From an uncultured Collinsella sp. (GTDB lineage: Bacteria; Actinomycetota; Coriobacteriia; Coriobacteriales; Coriobacteriaceae): 5,218 bases of DNA. Positions 1 through 5,018 of this stretch are shown here, one piece after another. The notes beneath the pieces are model-generated. The model saw only the letters and a program-made list of their open reading frames with translations. It ran no database searches and was not told the origin of the DNA. Location of the stretch: NCBI GenBank assembly GCA_900555585.1, contig USLT01000065.1, positions 1 to 5,218 of the forward strand, given 5' to 3'. Positions within the stretch are counted from its first letter, which is position 1. The number at the start of each line of letters is the position of its first letter. The position numbers and the translations under genes are program-made.

Positions 1-163
1 TCGTCGCCGTAGTAGATGCACGGCATACCGGGCAGTGTAAACTGCAGGAAGGCCGCCATGCGCAGCCGCATCAGGGCGGTCTTGCGCTGCACCGGCGTCA
101 TGCGGCGGTGCGCCCGCTCGTCCTTCGTGCCGCGGAACGGCTCACCCAGCACGGTCAGGATGC
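1..163 (-). other. GH13 alpha-amylase-family catalytic-domain fragment joined in frame to dnaX
   Basis: Residues about 337-390 of the minus-strand reading frame end in LQFTLPGMPCIYYGD, the conserved strand found after the fourth conserved region of GH13 glucan hydrolases (the LPGxPxIYYGDE signature). The preceding stretch (ILTVLGEP, then TKDERAHRRMTPVQR and a helix RLRMAAF) also matches the arrangement in neopullulanase or alpha-glucosidase-like GH13 enzymes. In those enzymes it follows the catalytic-site NHD or SHD motif. Here the place of that motif is taken by EGAD from the DnaX collar. The upstream catalytic residues (the nucleophile Asp and the acid Glu) are absent, so this piece cannot be an active enzyme alone. 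The boundary can be placed only roughly, because DnaX and GH13 could both plausibly encode ARILTVLGE. The amylase identification rests on motif recognition, not on a search. Confidence 0.75.
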
Positions 164-1172
164 GCGCCAGGCGGTCGGCGCCCTCGAACAGCGCGGCCTC
201 CTCGCCGAGCGCGGACGCCCCTTCCTCGTCGCAGCCGAGCGCGGCGGCGCTGGCGCCCGCCACGCGCGCGATGTAGACGTCGCGCATGTGCCCCACCAGG
301 TCGCGCGCGAGCTCCATGAGGTCGTTGCCCTCGTCGACCTGCACGCGGACCATATCGAACAGGCGGGCGATGTCGCGGGCGGCCAGCGCGCGGGAGAAGT
401 CGGCGAGAACCACCGACGACGCCTCCCCCAGCAGCGAGCGGGCATCGTCCGCGCGAACCTCGCCGTTACCGAACACCGAAAGCTGCTCGAGCGTCGACAG
501 CGCGTCGCGCATGCCTCCGCGCGCATGCCGGGCGACCATCTCGAGCGCGGACTCGTCGTATGCGAAACCCTCCTGTTCGCAGATGTAGCGCAGGCGGCCG
601 ATGATGTCATCGTTCGAGATGCGGTGGAAGTCGAAGCGCTGGCAGCGCGACAGGATCGTCTCCAGGATCTTCTGGGGATCGGTGGTGCACAGGACGAAGA
701 CCACGTGGCTCGGCGGCTCCTCGAGCGTCTTGAGCAGCGCATTGAACGCCGCCGTCGTGAGCATGTGGACCTCGTCGATGATATAGACCTTGTAGGCGCC
801 CCGCACCGGGGCGAAGCTCACCGAGTTGATGATCTCCTCGCGCACGTTGTCCACGCCCGTGCGAGACGCGGCGTCGAGCTCGTAGACGTCCGGGTGCGTG
901 CCCTCGGCGATCGCCGTGCACTCGTCGCATGTTCCGTCCGGCCTGCACCCGGTCGCGCCCTCGGCGCGCGCCGCTTCGGCGCGCTCGCACAGCAGGGATT
1001 TCGCGAGGATTCGCGCCATGGTGGTCTTGCCCGTACCGCGCGGGCCGCAGAACAGGTAGGCGTGGGACAGACGCCCGTCGGCGACCGCGTGCTCGAGCGT
1101 CGAGACGATATGCTGCTGCCCGACGACGCTCTCGAAGGTCAGCGGGCGGTACTTTCTATAGAGCGACTCCAT
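1..1172 (-). CDS. dnaX: DNA polymerase III gamma/tau subunit (DnaX), 3' end replaced by a GH13-like segment and cut by the window edge
   Basis: This is the ATPase subunit of the clamp loader that places the beta sliding clamp on DNA in the replisome. The protein starts MESLYRKYRP, the usual DnaX N-terminus. Walker A is GPRGTGKTT (residues 43-51). A zinc module uses C62, C76, C82 and C85. Walker B is IIDEVH (131-136), sensor 1 is around TTD (163-165), and the SRC arginine-finger motif is at 175-177. The lid and start of the collar domain follow to about residue 335. The ATG at 1172 has an AGAAGGG ribosome binding site at 1184-1178. From about residue 337 the sequence stops resembling DnaX and continues in frame as an alpha-amylase-family segment to residue 390, where the window ends. 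Domain III is therefore incomplete and the tau-specific tail is not seen. Identity of residues 1-330 is very secure; whether the whole reading frame is a real gene is doubtful. Confidence 0.93.
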   Translation of the reverse strand, partial: MESLYRKYRPLTFESVVGQQHIVSTLEHAVADGRLSHAYLFCGPRGTGKTTMARILAKSLLCERAEAARAEGATGCRPDGTCDECTAIAEGTHPDVYELDAASRTGVDNVREEIINSVSFAPVRGAYKVYIIDEVHMLTTAAFNALLKTLEEPPSHVVFVLCTTDPQKILETILSRCQRFDFHRISNDDIIGRLRYICEQEGFAYDESALEMVARHARGGMRDALSTLEQLSVFGNGEVRADDARSLLGEASSVVLADFSRALAARDIARLFDMVRVQVDEGNDLMELARDLVGHMRDVYIARVAGASAAALGCDEEGASALGEEAALFEGADRLARILTVLGEPFRGTKDERAHRRMTPVQRKTALMRLRMAAFLQFTLPGMPCIYYGD

Positions 1173-1333
1173 CGGAACCCTTCTCTAGCTGCCAGCTCGT
1201 GCTTCGGACCGGCACCGCGCGATGGGCGCGGGCGTATACTTCTATCCATCCCGGCGGCGCGCGCCATGCGGCGCCGGGCCTCATCCATCATACCTTCTAG
1301 CAGGACGCCGGGAGCGCCTGGAGGGGAAGCCAC
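1173..1333. promoter_or_regulatory. Divergent intergenic region, dnaX (-) / ycxB-like gene (+), with weak promoter candidates
   Basis: This 161-bp gap must hold the starts of both divergent genes. On the plus strand TATACT at 1235-1240 is a good -10 candidate for the downstream membrane protein. On the minus strand TATGAT at 1292-1287 is a -10 candidate for dnaX. Neither has a recognisable TTGACA-like -35 at the usual distance. CCCGGCG at 1250-1256 pairs with CGCCGGG at 1272-1278, giving a GC-rich 7-bp hairpin with a 15-nt loop in the presumed leader of the plus-strand gene. I looked for an SRP RNA, which often lies upstream of dnaX, and saw no match to its conserved apical loop. The promoter calls are tentative. 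Confidence 0.3.
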
Positions 1334-1909
1334 ATGAGCGAGACCGAGCCGACCGGGCGCGCGCCCGAGGCGGCGGATGCCGAGCGCCGGCGACCGCGCT
1401 TCATATGCGAGTACGACTACACCGACGAGCTCCTCGAGCGATTCGCGCGCCTGCAGGCGGATCCCGGACGCGGCGCCATGCTGCTGGCGACCGGCGCCGT
1501 CGAGATAGTCGCCGGGGCGGCGATCGCCCTGGGCCTTCCGCGGCTGCGCTGGGCGGGCGTCCTGCTCGCCGCCGTCGGCGCATATTCGCTGTGGTACCGC
1601 GCCAACATGGCGCGCAACCTCGCGTCGCGCTTCATACGCTCGATGGAGCGCGACGAGGCCGGCATGGGCGGCCGGAAGCGGCGCGTCGCCATCACCGACG
1701 AAGCGGTCCTCGTCTTCTCTTCCGGAGACCGGTGCCGTCGCTACGAGCTCGCCGACCTGACCGGCGTCCAGCGAGACGACGCCATGGTCGTCGCCGTCTT
1801 CGGCACCGAGGGCGTGGCGCTGCCCCTGGACTCGCTCGCCCTGGGCGGAGCGGACGAGCTCGCCCGCTTCCTCGAGTCGAGGCGGGGTCGCGGCGCAACC
1901 GCCCGCTAG
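1334..1909 (+). CDS. YcxB-like two-helix membrane protein
   Basis: This is a 191-residue protein of unknown function. After a polar N-terminus (1-47) come two closely spaced hydrophobic helices, about residues 48-67 (starting AMLLATGAVEIVAGA) and 73-87 (WAGVLLAAVGAYSLW), with a short turn between them. A soluble C-terminal half of alternating beta strands follows, about 112-185, with SGDRCRRYELADLTGV typical of the PH-like YcxB C-terminal domain. This arrangement is the pattern of YcxB-like proteins of Gram-positive bacteria, whose role is not established. The ATG at 1334 is supported by GGAGGGG at 1320-1326. Two stop codons follow in tandem (TAGTAG, 1907-1912). It is convergent with the next gene and the stop codons overlap. 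The membrane topology is clear; the family assignment is by resemblance only. Confidence 0.8.
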   Translation: MSETEPTGRAPEAADAERRRPRFICEYDYTDELLERFARLQADPGRGAMLLATGAVEIVAGAAIALGLPRLRWAGVLLAAVGAYSLWYRANMARNLASRFIRSMERDEAGMGGRKRRVAITDEAVLVFSSGDRCRRYELADLTGVQRDDAMVVAVFGTEGVALPLDSLALGGADELARFLESRRGRGATAR

Positions 1910-2487
1910 TAGGGCGCGCCGGCTGGCGACACCTGCTTGAGGAAGCGCCACATGCGCCGCTTGCGGTCGGGATCGGCCAGGGCGTCCTCGAAGCCGTCGA
2001 GGGCCATGGCCCGCCGCCCCAGCACCGTGACGACGAGACCCGGCGCGAGCATCGCCGCATCGAAGTCCTCGATCGCGGCGAGGGCGTCGGCGTAGGCCTC
2101 GCGCATGAGGTCGGCGGCGTCGTCGTCGAGCAGGATCACCAGTTCGGGGTCGAGCGCCTCGACCGCCTCGCGGAAAAGGTCGGTCGTCAACGGCTCGCCC
2201 GCCGCGACCGGCCCGCTGCCATCGCCGGCGCCCGCGACGCAGGCGAGCGCGCAGAAGTCCTCCGGTGCGTAGCCGCGGGCGGTCAGTGCGGCGCGAAGCG
2301 CGCCGCCGTCCGCTCCGGACAGCAGCTCGGCGCCGGAGGCCTCCTCGGCGTTGAGCCGCCCTTTCACCAGCAGGACGGGCGAGTAGCCGTTGCCCGCCAT
2401 GCGCACGCCGCGGCGCTCGAGCGAGTCCGCCTCCTGGCGCGCCTGGGCTGCGAGCGCGGCTCGCCTCTCGGTGCTGCTCATAGTCAT
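1906..2487 (-). CDS. Degenerate uracil-DNA-glycosylase-like protein, probably non-catalytic
   Basis: This protein of about 193 residues follows the order of a family 4/5 uracil-DNA glycosylase without the active-site motifs. RRGVRMAGNG (25-34) corresponds to the R...V.G.G segment. VLLVKGRLNAEEASG (38-52) stands where VGEAPGxxEDxxG is expected. SGADGGALRAAL (57-68) matches the FVGxxGxLL helix, and ALDPELVILLDDDAA (111-125) matches the P..iv.LG strand. A C-terminal ADPDRKRRMWRFLK stretch matches the usual helix after the HPS motif, but that motif reads LGRRA here. The N-terminal Fe-S cysteines of family 4 are also missing. Uracil excision is therefore unlikely. Start choice: ATG at 2487 or 2481 in frame; a TTG at 2499 would add four residues. 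No strong ribosome binding site decides between them. The fold assignment is inference from pattern alone. Confidence 0.6.
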   Translation of the reverse strand: MTMSSTERRAALAAQARQEADSLERRGVRMAGNGYSPVLLVKGRLNAEEASGAELLSGADGGALRAALTARGYAPEDFCALACVAGAGDGSGPVAAGEPLTTDLFREAVEALDPELVILLDDDAADLMREAYADALAAIEDFDAAMLAPGLVVTVLGRRAMALDGFEDALADPDRKRRMWRFLKQVSPAGAPY

Positions 2488-2556
2488 GATCACATCCAAT
2501 CGATCGATGAGGTCATTCTACCCCCACTCGCGCCGGCCGTCGCATCCCGTCCGGAT

Positions 2557-2569
2557 GTGACAAGGTCAC
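2557..2569. promoter_or_regulatory. Perfect dyad GTGAC-AAG-GTCAC, candidate operator
   Basis: A 5-bp perfect inverted repeat with a 3-bp spacer lies in the 189-bp gap between the divergent UDG-like gene and trxA. Its centre is about 40 bp upstream of the TATAAC box at 2603-2608, that is near -50 of a trxA start, a plausible place for an activator or repressor. The half-site recalls CRP/FNR-type TGTGA, but the spacing is one base short of the classical TGTGA-N6-TCACA form and the outer bases do not match. No regulator can be named. Confidence 0.35.
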
Positions 2570-2602
2570 CGAAACGACGTGCAAGGCCCCGTGCTTCTTG
2601 GG

Positions 2603-2608
2603 TATAAC
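2603..2608 (+). promoter_or_regulatory. -10 box (TATAAC) for trxA
   Basis: TATAAC matches the sigma-70-type -10 consensus in five of six positions. It stands out in a very GC-rich region 69 nt upstream of the trxA start codon. No good -35 hexamer lies 16-18 bp upstream, so the promoter may depend on an activator. A start near 2614-2616 would give a leader of about 60 nt. Confidence 0.45.
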
Positions 2609-2663
2609 GCCTATCGATGAGACAAGCCCCCGCAAGCGCCGCAGCGCAGCGGGACCATGCAAT

Positions 2664-2669
2664 AGGAGG
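2664..2669 (+). promoter_or_regulatory. Ribosome binding site AGGAGG of trxA
   Basis: A perfect AGGAGG lies 7 nt before the ATG at 2677. It decides the start: the upstream in-frame ATG at 2617 would add 20 residues (MRQAPASAAAQ...) not found in thioredoxins and overlaps the likely transcription start. Confidence 0.85.
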
Positions 2670-2676
2670 ACCACCC

Positions 2677-2997
2677 ATGGCCACCATCACCGAAGTCACC
2701 ATGGCGAATTTCGATAGCCTGCTCGGCGAGGAGCTTCCCGTGCTCGTCGACTTCTGGGCTCCCTGGTGCGGCCCCTGCCGCACGCTCTCCCCGATCGTCG
2801 ACCAGGTCGCCGACGAGCTCGAGGGCCGCGTCAAGGTCGCCAAGTGCAACGTCGACGAGAACCAGGACATCGCCATGAAGTACGGCGTCATGTCCATCCC
2901 GACGCTCGTCCTGCTCAAGGGCGGGCAGGAGGTCGCGCGCACCGTCGGCGCGATGCCCAAGGAGCGCCTCCTCGCCGAGCTCGAGCGCAACCTCTAA
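2677..2997 (+). CDS. trxA: Thioredoxin
   Basis: This 106-residue cytoplasmic thiol-disulfide oxidoreductase reduces protein disulfides using electrons from thioredoxin reductase. It has normal thioredoxin length and all key features. The buried acid D25 is in VDFWAPW. The redox motif WCGPC spans 30-34 with C31 and C34. The cis-proline P75 is in SIPTL, and the family-typical VDEN is at 59-62, before the helix leading to YGV. An arginine follows the active site where lysine is usual, and there is a third cysteine at C57 (KCNVDEN), a position commonly valine or alanine. No thioredoxin reductase gene is next to it. It appears to be a single-gene unit with its own -10 box and a strong terminator directly downstream. 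Assignment is secure; trxA is the conventional symbol for a stand-alone thioredoxin. Confidence 0.96.
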   Translation: MATITEVTMANFDSLLGEELPVLVDFWAPWCGPCRTLSPIVDQVADELEGRVKVAKCNVDENQDIAMKYGVMSIPTLVLLKGGQEVARTVGAMPKERLLAELERNL

Positions 2998-3025
2998 GCC
3001 AGCGCGAACATAGCCTTCCTTCCAT

Positions 3026-3061
3026 GCCCCGGCACGTCCCCTTCCAGCGCCGGGGCTTTTT
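3026..3061 (+). terminator. Intrinsic terminator of trxA
   Basis: GCCCCGGC (3026-3033) pairs perfectly with GCCGGGGC (3049-3056) to give an 8-bp GC stem with a 15-nt loop, followed at once by TTTTT (3057-3061). It lies 28 nt after the trxA stop codon, so it isolates trxA from nikR. Confidence 0.88.
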
Positions 3062-3095
3062 CATGCCGAGCCGGCGCCCGGCCGATGGCGCGTAG

Positions 3096-3129
3096 TACAC
3101 TTTTGAGCATCACGGCGCTTCGAGCGCCG
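3096..3129 (+). promoter_or_regulatory. Candidate -10 and hairpin in the nikR leader
   Basis: TACACT at 3096-3101 is a plausible -10 box for nikR, without a clear -35. Just downstream, CGGCGCT (3113-3119) and AGCGCCG (3123-3129) form a perfect 7-bp inverted repeat around TCG. This could be a hairpin at the 5' end of the nikR transcript or a protein-binding site. It does not resemble the GTATGA-N16-TCATAC operator of E. coli NikR. Confidence 0.3.
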
Positions 3130-3182
3130 ACGGGGGCCGGAAAGGCAAGACGGCTCCGCAAGACGAGCTCCGAGGAGGCTCC

Positions 3183-3632
3183 ATGCGCGAAAACGGCACC
3201 GCGGGCGCAGGTCGGCTCGCCCGCTTCTCCATCACCGTTCCCGAGGACCTCTTGGGCGCCTTCGATGCGCAGATCAGCCGCAGGGGCGATGGCGCGAACC
3301 GCTCCGAGGCGATCCGCGACCTCATTCGCTCCTCGCTCGTCGAGGAGGCGCAACACGCCCCCGACGCGGAGGTCATCGGCTCGCTCACCATGATCTACGA
3401 CCACCACACCGGCGACCTGACGCGCCGACTGGACGAGGTCCAGCACGGCTACGCGTCCGAGATCGTCTCGACCATGCACGTGCACCTAGACCATCACAAC
3501 TGCCTGGAGATACTCGCCCTCAAGGGCAGCGGCGAGCGCGTCCACGAACTCGCCGACGGGTTGCTCGGCCTGCGCGGCGTGACGCACGGCAAGCTCACCT
3601 GCGCCGCGACGGGCGACAGCCTCGACCTCTAA
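3183..3632 (+). CDS. nikR: Nickel-responsive transcriptional regulator NikR
   Basis: This nickel-sensing DNA-binding protein usually represses nickel uptake genes when nickel is sufficient. It has 149 residues against 133 in E. coli. The N-terminal ribbon-helix-helix domain (about 13-56) has the DNA-contacting strand RFSIT and the helix NRSEAIRDLIRS. The C-terminal ACT-like regulatory domain carries all four high-affinity nickel ligands at the family spacing: H88, then H99 and H101 in HVH, then C107 before LEI. It has an 11-residue N-terminal extension (RENGTAGAGR) and one extra residue in the turn before NRSE compared with E. coli. The ATG at 3183 follows GAGGAGG at 3172-3178 with a short 4-nt gap. 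No nickel transporter, urease or hydrogenase gene is in the window, so its targets lie elsewhere. A HAD phosphatase follows after 35 nt, probably in the same transcript. Confidence 0.95.
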   Translation: MRENGTAGAGRLARFSITVPEDLLGAFDAQISRRGDGANRSEAIRDLIRSSLVEEAQHAPDAEVIGSLTMIYDHHTGDLTRRLDEVQHGYASEIVSTMHVHLDHHNCLEILALKGSGERVHELADGLLGLRGVTHGKLTCAATGDSLDL

Positions 3633-3667
3633 CCCTTATCGCCGCTCCCCGCACAGAAAGGACCGAC

Positions 3668-4327
3668 ATGGCCTACACCCACGTCATCTTCGACCTCGAC
3701 GGAACCATCCTCGACAGCCTGCAGGACCTGGCCGCCGCATGCAACCACGTCTGCGAGGAGGAGGGCTGGCCGACCTTCCCCGTCGACGCCTACCGCCGCA
3801 AGGTCGGCAACGGCATGGCCAAGCTCGTCGAGCGGATCATCCCCGCCGAGTTCTTCGGCGACCAGGCGGTCTTCGACCGGGCTCTCGCACGCTTCCGCTC
3901 CTACTACGACGAGCACAAGACGGACCATACCGCCCCCTACCCCGGCATCCTCGACGCCCTCGACGAGCTTGCCGAGGCCGGCGTCACCCTCGCCGTGCTC
4001 ACCAACAAGGACCACGCCGCCGCCGTGCCGCTCGTCGCGCGCTACTTCGGCGAGGACCGCTTCGCGCACGTCCAGGGACGCAGCGACGCCTTCCCGCCCA
4101 AGCCCGATCCAGCGGTGACCGAGCACGTGCTCGCCGCGATCGGCGCCAAGCCGGAGACGACGCTCTATGTCGGCGACTCGGACGTGGACATCATGTGCGG
4201 CCACAACGCCGGCATGCGCGCCATGGGCGTCACCTGGGGCTTCCGCGGACGCGCCGAACTCGAGGCGGCGGGCGCGGACCATCTCGCCGAAAACCCCTCG
4301 GAACTCGCGCGCATCGTGCTCGACTAG
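3668..4327 (+). CDS. gph: HAD-family phosphatase, phosphoglycolate phosphatase-like
   Basis: This 219-residue haloacid-dehalogenase-type phosphatase is of the size and layout of Gph/PGP enzymes, which dephosphorylate 2-phosphoglycolate produced by repair of oxidised DNA ends. All four HAD motifs are intact: motif I DLDGT with nucleophile D9 and acid/base D11; motif II T112 in VLTNK; motif III K145 in PPKPDP; motif IV VGDSDVD (168-174) with metal-binding D170 and D174. Residues about 16-85 form the helical C1 cap that sets substrate choice, including the typical VGNG (46-49). The ATG at 3668 has AAAGGA at 3657-3662. It lies 35 nt after nikR with no terminator between, so co-transcription is likely. 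The substrate is not proven: pyrophosphatase PpaX or another sugar phosphatase of the same subfamily is possible. Confidence 0.88.
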   Translation: MAYTHVIFDLDGTILDSLQDLAAACNHVCEEEGWPTFPVDAYRRKVGNGMAKLVERIIPAEFFGDQAVFDRALARFRSYYDEHKTDHTAPYPGILDALDELAEAGVTLAVLTNKDHAAAVPLVARYFGEDRFAHVQGRSDAFPPKPDPAVTEHVLAAIGAKPETTLYVGDSDVDIMCGHNAGMRAMGVTWGFRGRAELEAAGADHLAENPSELARIVLD

Positions 4328-4351
4328 CCGCAAGCGCCCCGCTACATGCAA

Positions 4352-4384
4352 GCGCCCCCGCCTCCACAGGGGAGACGGGGGCGC
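4352..4384. terminator. Long GC hairpin between convergent genes, possible bidirectional terminator
   Basis: GCGCCCCCG (4352-4360) pairs with CGGGGGCGC (4376-4384), and inside it CTCC (4362-4365) pairs with GGAG (4371-4374) around ACAGG. It lies between the converging gph and lipoprotein genes, 24 nt after the gph stop, where a shared terminator is expected. Neither side carries a T-tract (plus side CCTCATATG, minus side TTGCATG), so it is not a classical intrinsic terminator. The first ten bases of a CAAGCGCCCC direct repeat (4331-4340 and 4349-4358) could pair alternatively with the right arm. Confidence 0.55.
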
Positions 4385-4427
4385 CCTCATATGTACGGCA
4401 GCCGTCCCTTTCGCAAGCGAGGGGAGC

Positions 4428-4985
4428 CTAGCCCATCATCGCCGCGGCGATAGCCTCCTCAGCGGAGTCGTCGATGCTCCATTCGCCGCGGTCGCCCTCG
4501 GCGTACTTCAAATCGATCTCGGCATCTCGCGGCTCCGCGCCCTCGATGCACGCCATCATGACCTCGCCGCCGAGCTTGTAGAAATCGTCTTCCGTCAGCT
4601 TGCCGATATCGACGGACTGGACCTTCTCCTCGAACTTCTCCTGGAAGTCGGCCATGATGGCATCCATGGACTTGCAGGTCATGGTCACGTGCGCGACGGC
4701 GGTGCCCGCCTCGTCGTCAACGTCCACGCCATCGACCTCGTAGTCGAACCCCTCGAGATAGGCCTCGGTAAACGCCTCCGGATCGATGCCGTACATCGCC
4801 AGGTCATCTCCCGCTGCCTTCTTTATATCCTCTGCGAACTCGGGGTCATCGGCCTTCACGGCATCGAACTCGGCGGCGATATCCCCCCGAATGAGCCCAT
4901 CGACCGAGGGGCCGCCCTGGCACCCCGTCAACCCGATGACGCTCACGGCGAGCAATACCGCGATGCGGCCGAAATACCTCTTCAC
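4428..4985 (-). CDS. Small acidic lipoprotein of unknown function
   Basis: This is a 185-residue predicted lipoprotein. The N-terminus has a basic start (MKRYFGR), a hydrophobic stretch (8-18) and the lipobox LTGC (19-22), so the mature protein should begin at lipid-anchored C22 on the outer face of the membrane. The rest is strongly acidic, rich in Asp and Glu, with no further membrane segment. A predicted helical part (35-80) is followed by strands around VDVDDEAGTAVAHVTMTC (87-104), a charged helix, and a strand near AEIDLKYAEG ending in GEWSID (167-172). This order resembles small cystatin/NTF2-like lipoprotein domains, but I do not recognise the family. Two other cysteines, C104 and C146, could form a disulfide. 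The start is GTG at 4985 with AGGAGG at 4996-4991. It lies 33 nt after pyrE and probably shares its transcript. Function unknown. Confidence 0.85.
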   Translation of the reverse strand: MKRYFGRIAVLLAVSVIGLTGCQGGPSVDGLIRGDIAAEFDAVKADDPEFAEDIKKAAGDDLAMYGIDPEAFTEAYLEGFDYEVDGVDVDDEAGTAVAHVTMTCKSMDAIMADFQEKFEEKVQSVDIGKLTEDDFYKLGGEVMMACIEGAEPRDAEIDLKYAEGDRGEWSIDDSAEEAIAAAMMG

Positions 4986-5018
4986 GAAAACCTCCTGGAC
5001 GCCGAGAGCGGCTCGAGA

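Noticed and set aside
1173..1333. SRP (4.5S-like) RNA upstream of dnaX
   Set aside because: This neighbourhood is common in bacteria, but the conserved apical-loop sequence and flanking pairing are not present on either strand.
108..1337. Long plus-strand open frame of 409 codons opposite dnaX
   Set aside because: It is the antisense shadow of dnaX in GC-rich DNA: composition is Arg/Ala/His/Val-rich with no recognisable motifs, and it lacks a convincing ribosome binding site.
2488..2499. TTG start at 2499 for the UDG-like protein
   Set aside because: It is possible, but two ATG codons follow within 18 nt and no ribosome binding site favours the TTG, so the ATG at 2487 was preferred.
1222..2607. 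Plus-strand open frame of 461 codons across three gene regions
   Set aside because: It overlaps the YcxB-like gene in another frame and the UDG-like gene antisense, and reads as an Arg/Pro/Ala-rich low-information sequence. It is a GC-driven shadow.
2617..2676. 20-residue N-terminal extension of thioredoxin
   Set aside because: The upstream ATG has no ribosome binding site, while the ATG at 2677 has a perfect AGGAGG and gives the standard thioredoxin length.
3629..4390. Minus-strand open frame of 253 codons opposite gph
   Set aside because: The plus strand holds an intact HAD enzyme with all catalytic motifs, and the minus-strand translation is a Val/Gly/Glu-rich shadow that crosses the terminator hairpin.
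4406..4424. Short hairpin just after the lipoprotein stop on the minus strand as its terminator
   Set aside because: The stem (CCC/GGG plus TCG/CGA around CTTG) has a two-base bulge and no T-tract; too weak to call alone.
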